Positions 11,844-23,034 of a stretch of 64,000 bases of DNA are shown here, one piece after another. The stretch spans positions 1,550,001-1,614,000 of the forward strand of contig JABELC010000012.1 in assembly GCA_028455995.1 (NCBI GenBank), written 5' to 3'. A program made the translations under genes and the position numbers. The stretch's first letter is position 1, and every line of letters begins with the position of its first letter. The stretch is from Scleromitrula shiraiana (Eukaryota > Ascomycota > Leotiomycetes > Helotiales > Sclerotiniaceae). The notes under the pieces were generated by a model. It was not told where the DNA came from. It did no database searches and saw only the letters and a list, made by a program, of their open reading frames with translations.

Positions 11844-12744
11844 GGAAAGTGTGAATGATATATCTGGGCTGCTGATGCTTAGAATTAGATGTTATCGCGT
11901 ACTTATCGGTTATCAAAATCGCCGCTATAAATATTGTTCCGTCCCGAACCCAACGCTAACATTTTCATGACAGTTAGAAATTGCCATGGTGAAGAAAATT
12001 AAAAACATACTCACTCACTAGCTTGATCACCTACCTAATTCATATCTTTCATCTAGTGTCTCTATGTCGTCAATGGTTGAGTAAAGCTAGTGATTTTCAT
12101 TTCCGGCCTGTTGCGGGATGGGGCTTGTACCGGTAGGGCTGGGGTTCTAATATCCACAGTTTACCGCCTTATCGGATAGGATAACGGAAGCGGACCCGCG
12201 GGATAAATAATATTCCTAAATAAAGTAAAGTAATATTGCTTTTGAATTGAAGACTATCGCATTGCGTTCTTTTATATGTATAATTATAATGATGCATTGA
12301 GACTGTAAATATCACATCGACTCAACTCCTGTTATAAGTCATGTTCAGTTCGATCAGTTATTTACATGATATCATTCACATCACAACCAGGACTGAATGA
12401 AGAAAATGATGAGATGAATTTGCCGCTAAAAATAATGTAAAAATGATGACCAAATCGCGAATCGCCTTTGGCCCAGACGCGTCTAACATTTATTATTTGT
12501 TGATCCATAACCTGGTACAACATAAAATATTCCAACAATTCATATACCTATGTCCATGTATGATAATTGAATAAAGTATTTGGTTTTATGACTTTTATGA
12601 TTTTACGGCCGATATATTTTACAAAACAAGTCAACTTATACTTTATCTTCATACCAATTGTTGCGCAACGATTTGAATTATACCACCACTTCTTATGTAC
12701 CTCTGCAATAACGAATCTCGAGTTTAATCCAACTGATTAGGATT
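11844..12744. promoter_or_regulatory. Divergent promoter region RING gene / SLD2
   Basis: The 901 bp between two divergent starts contain no gene. Notable sites are the MCB-like palindrome at 12475-12484, a TCGCGA at 12455-12460, and GATA motifs around 12165-12185. Confidence 0.6.
12477..12482. promoter_or_regulatory. MCB-like site (ACGCGT) upstream of SLD2
   Basis: ACGCGT sits inside the 10-bp palindrome AGACGCGTCT (12475-12484), 263 bp before the SLD2 start. A second CGCG core, TCGCGA, lies at 12455-12460. ACGCGT is the core bound by MBF at genes of the G1/S transition, and a replication-initiation gene is a typical target. Function here is inferred. Confidence 0.5.
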
Positions 12745-14373
12745 ATGGATGAAGGAGAGAGAAAGTCCTTGGAGGAACGATCAAAGGCTCTTCGGGTTGA
12801 ATTGAAAGTATGGGAGAAGAATTTTCAAAACCAAAATGAAGGCCGGAAAGCATCTCGAGATGACATCAAAAAAAATCCCGAAATAGGTATGGATTTTACA
12901 CTTGCTGTACTCTTCCGAAGCACTCTCACTAATTACTTTATAGCTTCAAAGTATAAAGAATATGACAAAGTACGCAACATACTATCAGGAAAGACTGCGC
13001 CTGTACCTGCAGCAGCTACTAAGCAAACTCCACGAAAGAGGAAATATGAGGAAAACAGCAAACAAACTCCCCCAAAACGATTACAAGTGGACAAGACACC
13101 TTCAAGGAATTCAGTACTACCATGGGACGTTGATCCTTATCACTCTCCCTCAATAATGAGGAATTTGTTTGCTACACCCTCGAAAAAAACCGCAATTGGA
13201 CCAACACCCCAGAAGGATGGACAAGCGCTTGGGTTATTTGATCTTGAGGAAGATAGTGCTGTGGATTCTCCCTCTATGCCTGCGGGTACAGGCAAAGCAG
13301 CTCCTACAGAGGCTACACCACGCAAACAAAAGAGTCCAGAAGATTTACGAGCTTTCTTGCACAGTAGGACACCGAGATCATCAGGGAAACAATTCATCCT
13401 AAATGCCTTCGTCACTCCGTCGAAAAATAGAACTCTCAATGAAGAAGGAGGGAAGACACCATCCTCAGTATCAAAATTACATTTTAGCACACCATCATTC
13501 TTAAGGAGAGATAGCCAACGAATACAAATGCCACCAATTAACGAGAACGATGAGGGACCTGATTCACCCGAAATGATTCGCGTACCAAGAAAACCCATAA
13601 TGAGAGGTCTAAGCAGTATGCTTGCCGGACTTCGAAAAATGGAGGAAGACGCCGCAGACGAAGACCTCGAAGCACTCCGAGAAATGGAAAACGAAGAACA
13701 GAATATCCCACCGTCCAAACCCGCCGCCATATTACCCCCATCCAAACCCAAACCAACGGCGGCGCTCAAACAACTATCAGATGGACCCGCCAACAACGAT
13801 ATACTAGCCGAAGACAGCCAGATTTCGAATTTCCCACTCGGCGCCTTCGACGATGAATCGAAATATGATACCGAGCCCGAGGAAGAAATAACAGCAACCA
13901 CAACGCGCAAACCTTATAAGAAAAAAGGACAGAAACGCACAACCCGCCGCGTCAACCTCCGTCCCAATCGATCAAAACCCAGTCAACGCAGCGACTCCCA
14001 TTCTCATCCCCTCCACGAAGAAGACCAAGACCTCTCCTTTTCTTCTGAAGACGAATTATCTCAGTCCCATCCCACCGATCCCGCCAACCCATTGACCTCA
14101 ACACACCAACCCTCAGAAGAAGAACAAACCGACCTCACAGGCCGCAACTACGCCTCCGACTCCGCATCCTCATACACGGCCTCCGAAGGCGGGACACGGT
14201 ATCGCCGACCTAATCAAGACAAAAACAGGAAAGCAAACAAAGAGGGCAGGGTTAAGACTGCAGCGAGGAAGGTAAAAGCGAGCGCGCACCAGAATTTCAA
14301 GAGATTGAAGTTGAGGAATTCGGGGGCGAAAGGGGGACCAGGGGTGGGAAGTAGGTTTCGTCGGAGGAAATAG
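12745..14373 (+). CDS. SLD2: DNA replication regulator Sld2
   Basis: Proposed exons are 12745-12886 and 12944-14373, giving 523 residues. The N terminus carries the Sld2 signature: a helix with LRVELKVWEKNF followed by GRKASRDDIKKNPEIASKYKE-type sequence, which is only continuous after the 57-nt intron is removed. That intron is a multiple of three and has no stop, so unspliced RNA would give 542 residues. The long middle part is disordered and rich in S/T-P sites, several next to basic residues (for example QTPRKRK), fitting the known CDK control of Sld2, whose phosphorylated form binds Dpb11 to start replication. The C-terminal block, with FKRLKLRNSGAKGGPG, matches the conserved end of fungal Sld2. 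A 256-residue frame on the other strand is a shadow. Confidence 0.9.
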   Translation: MDEGERKSLEERSKALRVELKVWEKNFQNQNEGRKASRDDIKKNPEIGMDFTLAVLFRSTLTNYFIASKYKEYDKVRNILSGKTAPVPAAATKQTPRKRKYEENSKQTPPKRLQVDKTPSRNSVLPWDVDPYHSPSIMRNLFATPSKKTAIGPTPQKDGQALGLFDLEEDSAVDSPSMPAGTGKAAPTEATPRKQKSPEDLRAFLHSRTPRSSGKQFILNAFVTPSKNRTLNEEGGKTPSSVSKLHFSTPSFLRRDSQRIQMPPINENDEGPDSPEMIRVPRKPIMRGLSSMLAGLRKMEEDAADEDLEALREMENEEQNIPPSKPAAILPPSKPKPTAALKQLSDGPANNDILAEDSQISNFPLGAFDDESKYDTEPEEEITATTTRKPYKKKGQKRTTRRVNLRPNRSKPSQRSDSHSHPLHEEDQDLSFSSEDELSQSHPTDPANPLTSTHQPSEEEQTDLTGRNYASDSASSYTASEGGTRYRRPNQDKNRKANKEGRVKTAARKVKASAHQNFKRLKLRNSGAKGGPGVGSRFRRRK

Positions 14374-14551
14374 ACTTCGGAAATCTGATTCAACTACCCA
14401 GAATCGTTTCTTTTTCCTCCTTGAATTTGTCATTTGGATCTCCCCGTAACGAATGACAACTTGGATGATTCTGATCCTGTTGAACGAGAGGTTTTTGCGG
14501 CATTTTATGTGCACCTAGGTGGTTGGTTTGTGGGATGGGAGGGTGAATGTT

Positions 14552-14562
<11 letters not shown>

Positions 14563-14603
<41 letters not shown>
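14563..14603. repeat. (GA)20 microsatellite
   Basis: An uninterrupted GA dinucleotide run about 190 bp past the SLD2 stop, directly after a short GT run. Confidence 0.9.
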
Positions 14604-14606
<3 letters not shown>

Positions 14607-14720
14607 AAGTGAATATTAGTATAGGGGTGGATTTAGCTTAGCGAGTAAATTGGTTAGTTAGATAGTTAGCTATCGGGGTAGTAACCACATAATGGATAGG
14701 TACTATTGCAAGAAAACATC

Positions 14721-14750
14721 AAATCAAATCAAATCAAATCAAATCAAATC
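14721..14750. repeat. (AAATC)6 microsatellite
   Basis: Six exact pentanucleotide copies. Confidence 0.9.
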
Positions 14751-15578
14751 ACAGTCAAAATAGATAAACATCATAGTGGTTCATTTCATTTCTTTCTTTC
14801 TTTCTTTTGGATATCATGCATGCAGCCAACATTTTAAAAGTTAATTTCTCATCCCGCTCCAAACCATCCATTCCATATCATATCATATCATACCATACAT
14901 ATAAGTCGTGAACCCCCATCCAACCAAATCAAGTTAGGTCAAGTCAGATTTCAGCGACTGAGATCAAGACCAAACCCGAGATTTTTATAAACAAAAAATA
15001 GATATCCCGCCCCCATTGCCAAACCAAAAACCAACCGCCCGCCCTCATCCCCGTTCCTCATTAATTGTCCCATCCCATTGCATCCCATCCATCCTATCCT
15101 AGCATAAATACATCTCTTTCATCTATCGTCCTATAATTGTCCTTCCCGCAGGTCTGGATCTGTAACAGTGCCTGTCAACCTATCCCACCCATCCCATCCA
15201 TCTCATATAAAACTCTCGAATCTCGAATCTCGAATCTGAAATCTGAAATATGAAAGAAAAAGAAGTATCAAAAATCAAAAAAGATATAAAAAAAGAAACT
15301 CTGTCTGAACTCCATTCCCAAATGCATTTCCCATGTATACAACACAAAAGTCGAGAAAGAACTTTCCAAGTAGGAGAAATGTAATACATCTACATCTCCA
15401 TCTCTTCTCCAAACAAATATCCACCATCATCTCATATCCAAGCGGCGGGCGATATCCTCGTCGTCGGTATTAATTTATGCACGCTGAAGGGAAATATATG
15501 TATTTTTTTTTTTCTTTTTCTGAAATTCGCCATTATCTTAGTTTTGGTCGTAAGATTGACAAGTCGTGTAGGATAAAT

Positions 15579-16549
15579 TTATGCGAATGTCTCTGCCAAT
15601 ACTCTGATACTTAATATCATGACCAATAAACCAATCGTGACGATAATTAGCAGCGCGAAGGAGAACCATCCGAGTACCATGGCTGTGTTCCCTACTCCGC
15701 TCCTTACACTTCCGTTCCCCAGATCTTGTGCAATAATCGATGCGGCGACGGATGCTGTATGTTGCCATAATACCGATACGAGGATAAATATTGAGGCAAT
15801 AAAGATGATGGCCAATGCTATTTGAGAGACTGGTCTCGACGGGAATGGTTTGACCTCTCGTTCGTGACCTGAGAAATCTTCTTCTTCGTGCCATCCTGGA
15901 AAAGTAGCTAAGAGCAACAGACAGATGAATGCAAATATGATTGCAACGATACTATGACATTGTCAGCCATCGCGAGAGGAAGATGAATTAAAAAGGGTCT
16001 TACATTAGGTATGGGAATACGATCATATCTTTAAATTGACTTGCAAGCCAAATCAAATTCAATGGATCTTGGTCCACGCTCACTTCATTTGCCAAAGCAG
16101 TTGCATTGTTACTGCATAGCCATGCTCCTCCATCTGGGTTAATACAGATACCAAAGTAACCAACTCTTGCTGCTAATCTAGCTTGACCAACAATATTCGA
16201 TATCGCAGTATGTACATTGTAGTCAACTTGTGACGTCGATGGTACTGGTGTGTATGATTGGTAATAAAGTGATATGAGGAAGATATCAGGTATCATGGGC
16301 GATGACGATGAACATCCTGCTAGCAGTAATGCTAAGAGGATAGTTAGATAAATGTCAATTGGTTGATGCGAAGGAACTATTTACTTACAGAGTAATATTA
16401 TGGCAATCGCAATTAAAATCATCAACACATGATGGTATCCCAAGAATGGGACGGCTCCTAAAGAATTGGTTAGCAATTGTAAACTTTCCGGAAGGGTTCC
16501 ATTCTTCTCATAACTTACTCAAGAAACCTCCGAACCCTCTATCAGCCAT
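15579..16549 (-). CDS. FIG1: Fig1-family membrane protein (mating, Ca2+ uptake)
   Basis: Proposed exons on the minus strand are 16519-16549, 16389-16457, 16004-16331 and 15579-15951, giving 266 residues. Seen: a first membrane helix after the motif PFLGYHHVLMI, then LLAGCSSSSP, an extracellular loop with the Fig1 signature GYFGICI...WLC (about residues 91-107), and three further hydrophobic segments near 140-160, 188-208 and 236-258. This four-helix claudin-like layout and the G-x-F-G-x-C...W-x-C motif define the Fig1/Dcv1 family. In yeast, Fig1 supports low-affinity Ca2+ influx and cell fusion in mating; in filamentous fungi it affects fusion and development. All introns have GT..AG ends (52, 57 and 61 nt). 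The first exon encodes only ten full codons. Downstream neighbour SLD2 is convergent. Confidence 0.88.
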
Positions 16550-18120
16550 GGTGAACTATGTTATGTCTTATATCCTCAAACGAATGTCTGCTACTCCCGT
16601 CCTCCGTACAATTTGGAGCGACCTAGGAGTCGCAGCTTTGGAATGTTTTCAATATGGACTAGAAGAACTCGAGTTTCAAGAATCGAGGAATGTAAATGGC
16701 GTATGTATGAAGGTATCGATCGATATGGAATTTGTAAATTAAAATGGTGAAATGGTTGAAGAGTGGATACAATATGCAGTGCACTATTTCAAATGTTCAT
16801 TCGAATAATAAATGGTTAGATATCTCAACACAACACAAAAGAATAAAGGTATAATTGGGAGAGGGGCTGGGGGGGGGGAAGGAGGGGAGAAGATAGAATG
16901 CGTAACAGATTGTTAAATTTGTATGTATCTTTTTCTTTCTAAATCTCCAAAATTGAAAGAGGAGAAAGAGAAGAGAAAGAAAGAAAGAAAGAGAGAATGG
17001 GTCCAGATTATTTTTTTTTCCCTTTTCCTTAGCAATACACCAAAAAAAAGCGGCAAGATGATGTGTTCTAACAAAAAAATGTGGTGGCAGGATGGCAGGA
17101 TGGCAGGAGAGCTAATAATTTTCTAAGAAAAAAGAGATGGCGCAGTGAAGTTGTGGAAGTACATAAAATGTTGTTTACAGTATAATTGCTTAAACCTTAT
17201 CAGGTAGTCGACGAGGCAACAAAGCGAACAACGGTTATAAGATTAACCAATGAGAATTAAATAAGTGATTGATTTTCAAGGGGTCCTTGTTTATATCCTT
17301 GTAGATAAATTCAGGAACAGGTCAAATTGTGGTACTAATGGTTTTTTAAAGTTAAAGGGTAAGGAAGGATAAGGATAAAAAAAGATCATTGGAATTAGAA
17401 AGCTTGGTTTTTTTGGTTTTTTTGAATAGTAGATGGTCCATGGGTAGGTAGTAAAGAGTTAATAAAGAGTTATAGTAAAGAGTTACTTAGTAAAGATGAT
17501 AATAATATGAAGAAGTCTTGTACTGTATTATATATATCTCACCTACCTAAGTAGACACTGCACTTAGACTGCACTCAAACTACACTCAAACTACACTCAG
17601 ACTGTACCTTGAATCTGACAGCGGAATTACTTGATCTATGTCTGATTTAACTGAATATCATAACTAAATAACTGATTTAATTGATTGGATTAAACTGAAT
17701 AAACTGAATAAACATATTGACACGTCGAATATCCGTCATCCCATCTTAATAATAAAATTCACCTATTAGTAAGAAGTTTAACTTGCATATAAAAATATAA
17801 AAATATAAAAATATAATCAAGTGCAGGTGCAGGTGCATATTAATCGATACCGGTGTGGGATATCAATATTAATATCATCATCATCATCATGAATGCCATT
17901 GTTGAGGATTCTGAAATACCCATTGATAAATAGATACCGATATACTTATCGACTGACTCAACGATAAACCTATTAATAAACTTACATTCATATTTACCCC
18001 GCATATCCAATTCGTCTTCAATTTGATATACCTATTATCTCATCCTCAGACCTTTAGAGTTGAATTGAATAATAACTTAGAATGTTATAATATAGAAAAA
18101 TTACTAATGTTTTAGTATAA

Positions 18121-19110
18121 AAATAGCTCATTTTTTAACTAAAGCAAGTTCAACGCTGCAAGGGTCTAAAGCACTTTAAGCATTTTTTTGATAAAAATCG
18201 ATTTTGTTTAATAAAAGTATTTTAATTTTATATTTTTATCTTTTAATTATAATTTATTTAAAAAAGAATTATATTATTTGAAAATTTTTATTTATTAATA
18301 TTTATATAATTAGCATTAGTTATTTAGATTATATAATTGATTTAAAATTTTTATTTTTAAAAATTTTATATAAACAAAGTTTATTTTAAATTCGAACTTA
18401 TTCAACGCTCTCATTTTCAATATTTGTATATTAATAATGATTTTAGGCTTAATCGAATCGTTATCTCAAGTTAAATATTTTAATTGCATCAGCAGCATTG
18501 CAATTATTTTAAAAGATAATCAAAAAGGCTAGATTTGAATTAGATTTGAATTGGATTTGAGTTGAATTTGAGGTTGAATTTTAAGGTAAAATGCTTTAAA
18601 TTTAAAGCATTTTTTCAAATCATCATTAACATCTACTCTTTTCAAAATCAACAACTATAATTTTTTTAAATAAATCTAATAATATATTAAAGATCTCTTA
18701 ATTAATCTAATCTTTATTATATAAAAAAATTCTTTAAAAAAAATTATAGTTATTAATTTTAAAAAAAATAGATATTAATAATAATTATAATGATTTGAAA
18801 ATGTTTATATTTGAAAATATACTTTTTTTTTTTTAATGATATAGTTGTATATTAAAATTTTAAGTTATAATAATATAATATATATAAAAATAATAAAAAA
18901 ATACATTTTAATTTATATAATTAATTCCAAAAAATTATAATTATTAATTAATTTATTATAATTATTTAAAAAGTTGTTGATACATCGATTTGTTTATATT
19001 TATACCAAAGCAATGATTAAATACTCTTAAACCCTTCGATGTACTTCAAATAAAAATTAAAGATTATTATTGGTCAAAAAATTTTTATGTGGAGCAATAT
19101 ATCGAAAAGT
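18121..19110. repeat. A+T-rich island, likely RIP-decayed repeat
   Basis: Base composition falls sharply compared with both sides and no open frame survives. The island includes a perfect 26-bp palindrome (18588-18613) and a longer imperfect inverted repeat (18606-18667 against about 18737-18806). The loss of G and C relative to the sister arm is what RIP leaves behind. The original element cannot be named. Confidence 0.55.
18606..18806. repeat. Imperfect inverted repeat (decayed fold-back)
   Basis: The reverse complement of 18606-18667 aligns to about 18737-18806, with mostly G-to-A differences and one gap of about 8 bp. The spacer is about 70 bp. It may be a fold-back or MITE-like element. 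Confidence 0.55.
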
Positions 19111-21830
19111 CTAAAGATGAGATAATATACCTAGGTAGATATAAGGGATGCGGAAGTACATACTTTATAGATATATTTTATACTTTTTCATTATCTATTT
19201 ATTAGTCAGTCATCCTATTTATGGATATGTATAACCAACACCGATACTGTATGAATATTTCACCGCCGCCTGTGTTCATTATTTATGTTCGAGGTCCACT
19301 TACTTGCAGTGCAGTACAGTACAGTACAGTACAGTAAAATCAATGTGTTGTGTTTGGCATTTCGGTAATTATATCTACTGTAGGTAGTCTCACCCAATCT
19401 CGTATAAATTCTTTTTCTCTCTTGTTGTTCTTATAACCATCGTTATTGATCCTTCAGATGGTTGCTATGGCTGCGCGCGTATAAACTGGACAATCGCCTG
19501 TCTTGATTTTTGAGTAATGCAATCAATATCTTCGAATTTCAATGAGCTCTACCATAATTAGAAGAAGTCCAAAACCTTGCTCTATATCATTATTCACTGA
19601 AGACTATGCAATCAGATGATACATGTCCCAAGAAATCCAAAAAAGTCTACCTATCTATATAAGAAATATGAATAGGAATTAATATTCCCTAGATACATTG
19701 TAATACGATAAAATACGTAAAAACACATGAAGGATATACAATAGGGAGCGAGAAGAGACTGGAAAGGTTGCTTTATATGTCACACATTTCTGGTCCTTCT
19801 CGATCTTGGACTTTTACAATCTCATCTCGGATATACTGTTATTCAATTTGATATGTTTTCTGGGTTATTGTTATCAATCAGCAACATCAACACTCATTAT
19901 AATACATGTACTGCGGATGTGCACTGAGGAGATGAGAATTCATGGTTGTCATCTATGCAAATAAATCAGCAACTGACTGCTGTCGCTGTTCAGAATACTC
20001 GCTGTACCAGCTAGAGTACTAACAAGTGTAGCAAGACATTATTTATGAAAAAAGGTGTGTGATTAGTAGTAATAACAAAATCAGAGCATCATCATTTCTA
20101 TATTTCCACCATCGCTCTCTCTAGAGCTAAAAATCCGCCAATTCTCTATTTTCCTAGTAGCTACTTCTGCAAACTCATTGAGATCATATCTCGATCTCTT
20201 TTGCATACATACTCGATCTCAGTATAACTCCTGAAACAACAGCACAGCAGAGACCCACTGTGTTTAAGTTTACTGAGATTATCATAATCGCGAGTCTTTA
20301 TATAGTTGAGCATCCATTTCTTCCCAGACTATCCACTCACCTCTATCACCAGTACGCCGGTATATGCCCTTTTAATTCATTTCCCCCTTCCTCCCAAGGT
20401 TCCCAGGGAAGCAAAGCGAGATGCTATGTATTTGATCTCATACTCCGATTCCGCTCTTTCGTCTATATAAGAAGGTGAAGTGTCGTTATACAATCCATCT
20501 TTAGGCAACCCAACAAAAGATCGCGTAAATAACTGGACATGTGTGTTAGTCTAACTACTGATCCGAGAACTTGAAGTGTTGGTGCATGAAGTTAAGATGC
20601 GAAAAGGTAATGTGACTTAGGATCGTTAGAAAGGTACTTCGATATTGATAACAGTAGTAGTTGGTTGCCAATCATAACACTTTTATCGTCACTGGCATTA
20701 TTATTCCTATTCCCTCAGTCCCCCAATCTATTCACTGATATCTCTTCTGCCTCCCTTGAAAGGCGCTACCTGGCATCACACCCATCTACTTCCATATTAC
20801 TCCTATGGATAGCACAAAAATTCCCCAGGATATCTCTTCATGTATTGCGAGTCTGTGATTGGTTAGAAAAAAGTCCTGACACTGACGGGTGTTTAAATAC
20901 TTATACATACGATTGTCAACCATGGGGAGAGTAGGAGGAGGGGAAGAGACGTATGGTCCACTTGAGTGAATATACAGTAGCCTCGTTTCCTGGGGGAGTG
21001 GAAGGGGGCTAATCATGTAGATGATACAACAATATTGAAGTCAATATAAAATCAAACAGAGCAATCTCAGTCAATAAATTCCATGAAGAGGGTATTCATT
21101 CACCCATTCCACAACAAAGTCACATAACTAATCTAGAAGTGGAGAAGAAGAACATTCTAGCTTCTAAAGGCCCCCTGAAGAAGAGATAGAGGAGTGTATA
21201 TAAATACGTAGGAAAGTGCTGGAGTAAAGATGCCAAAATTCCGAGCGAAAAGACAACATGGATGAAAGGGTGCACTCGGTGAGTTTGCTAGTTGATGGGT
21301 TAATACGTGCATGAATTGCTGATTGTAGTATATGCTTGGTTTGCGGGAGAGGGGATTTGATGGTTTTGGAGTTTATGTATTGTTGGGTGGCAGTAGTTTA
21401 ACAATGATGAGGAGAGGGAGACTGGAATGGCAATCAATGGCGATGGTAATGATGATGGTAATAGTATTGAAAATATGACAGCACATAATGAACAGTGGAA
21501 GAGTATGACAAGAGTAACGAAAAATTCAACTCCCCACCCAAGCTTGTATACGATGCTTGAACAGAACTCCATATCAAAAGAGGAAACATACTGGTAGGAG
21601 CAAAATCTTAGTACAAGGAAGCTCCGTCACACACTCATCCGGCTCTGTTTTCCTGTTTGTGGACGGGATCGAATACTTGCAATAGATAGAGGTTTAAATA
21701 GATAGGAAGATGAACAAATAGATGTTTTACGATATAAATGCTCCTCTTCTACATGTGCCTCATATGGTTAGGATGAACTAAAATAGGTGTAAAAAACAGC
21801 CCAGATGTATGAAACAAGCTCATTTTTGCC

Positions 21831-22775
21831 TCAAATTCCACCTCTTTCTAATTCTTTTAAATATTCCGTCTCTAATCTAAATCTTTTCCCCTTGTTCCAT
21901 TCTAGCCCCCAACTGATCTCTCCTGCTTCTACTCTTACCGCCCTCATGGGTTTTAACCCATCCAGAACTTCCTTTTTCTGTTCCCACGTGTATGTCTGTG
22001 GCGGTTCCTGCCAACTAATCTTCAAATTATGAATATCTGCCCCTGCCAACCACTTTCGTAGTTTCTTAATTCCCTCCGTTACCTCTATCAATCTTGCTTC
22101 AGCTTCGACGTCCTCTGGCTTCTGTTTCCTCTTCTCAATACCGAGGTGGATTGAAACGGAGATATTACGAATAGATGATGTAAGAGCAGAGGAGATTACT
22201 AGATCTGAGCGCTGGGTTTTGTGCATCCAAACATCGTAATTAATAATTGAGGAGATTATTTGAAGAGGACTGCCATAAAGAATGGGCAGAGCTTCGCGAC
22301 GGATTTGGCGATTCAAGCGCAGAACTGAGGGCTCGAAAGATTGGGATAGATGTATATGGGATTGCAGTTGTCTGGGATGCGGCCCGAGTCGTGGATCTTC
22401 AAAAGGTGATGAGGGGAGATAGGAGTATATAAGTTGACGAATTTCGAGAGGCATGCGGAGAAGCGGGGGTAGGTTACCGTTACGCTCGTGATGAGGCGTA
22501 ACGAGGTTGTCGATCGTTTTCCCCGCGGGGTTGGATCTTGGCACAGGTTCCAAAAGAGATTGAGTGTGCTTCTGGAGAACAAGGAAATAAGTTCGAAGAT
22601 CTTGTTTTCGTAGAGACCATACTGCATTTTCTGTAATGGTAAGAACTCTTTCAATTGTAGGGTTTCGAAGAGAAGCTTTAGCTGCAGCTATGCTTTTCGC
22701 GTTACATCGTCTCTTGTATCTGGAGTCTGGTGAACTCGAATTATGGTTGTTTAAAGTATCAGATATACAGGACAT
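21831..22775 (-). CDS. 2EXR/F-box-like hypothetical protein
   Basis: This uninterrupted frame encodes 314 residues. Residues of about 100-120 read LPPLLRMPLEIRQLIYSYLP, and shortly after comes a VLRLNRQIRREALPILYG motif. This pair, L-P-x-E-I-R-x-x-I-Y followed by C/N-R-Q-I-x-x-E-A-x-x-x-L-Y, marks a very large family of fungal proteins annotated as 2EXR or F-box-like. The remainder is charged and probably helical, with no signal peptide or membrane helix. Function is unknown for nearly all members. The start is the first ATG of the frame, and only 259 bp separate it from the divergent hydrolase gene, so the two may share a promoter. Confidence 0.75.
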   Translation of the reverse strand: MSCISDTLNNHNSSSPDSRYKRRCNAKSIAAAKASLRNPTIERVLTITENAVWSLRKQDLRTYFLVLQKHTQSLLEPVPRSNPAGKTIDNLVTPHHERNGNLPPLLRMPLEIRQLIYSYLPSSPFEDPRLGPHPRQLQSHIHLSQSFEPSVLRLNRQIRREALPILYGSPLQIISSIINYDVWMHKTQRSDLVISSALTSSIRNISVSIHLGIEKRKQKPEDVEAEARLIEVTEGIKKLRKWLAGADIHNLKISWQEPPQTYTWEQKKEVLDGLKPMRAVRVEAGEISWGLEWNKGKRFRLETEYLKELERGGI

Positions 22776-23034
22776 CTGATTTACATGTTTGAAATTCGTA
22801 CAAATTCCGCAACGTCAATAATATCGAGATTTCAATGTTCCAATGCCTTTCAAGAATTGAATCGATGCTCACCCGCTAAGATAAGAAGATTCCTTGTTCC
22901 CAACTTACTTTTTTTGCTAGGAATGAATATCAGCCCCAACCCCAGCCTGCCATGGAGTACAATAAATTCATGAAATTATTTACTATCCGCCCCAAGTACG
23001 TAACATAAATTCTAAAGTATAAACTTCTCTCACG

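Larger units (their letters stand above)
14374..15578. other. Gene-free convergent interval SLD2 / FIG1
   Basis: This contains the two 3' flanks and several microsatellites: (GA)n at 14563-14603, (AAATC)6 at 14721-14750, TTTC repeats near 14790-14810 and tatca repeats near 14880. No coding signal is seen. Confidence 0.6.
16550..21830. other. Long gene-free interval with an A+T-rich island
   Basis: I see no supportable gene in these 5.3 kb. Up to about 17.1 kb the DNA is the FIG1 5' flank, with G-rich and A-rich tracts near 16870 and 16960. About 18.1-19.1 kb is very A+T-rich and holds a decayed inverted repeat. The rest has ordinary base composition, with tandem acagt copies near 19310-19335. 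Short frames at 20260-20478, 20665-20934 and 21300-21572 have no motif, poor start context and no splice support. Confidence 0.55.

Noticed and set aside
13140..13910. 256-residue open frame antisense to SLD2
   Set aside because: It lies wholly inside the SLD2 coding exon, is Ser-rich from complemented codons, and has no motif.
16359..16742. 127-residue plus-strand frame over the FIG1 5' exons
   Set aside because: It is antisense to two FIG1 exons with clear splice sites and Fig1 sequence.
20665..20934. Possible small secreted protein
   Set aside because: The hydrophobic start depends on a non-ATG start, and the remainder has no motif or splice support.
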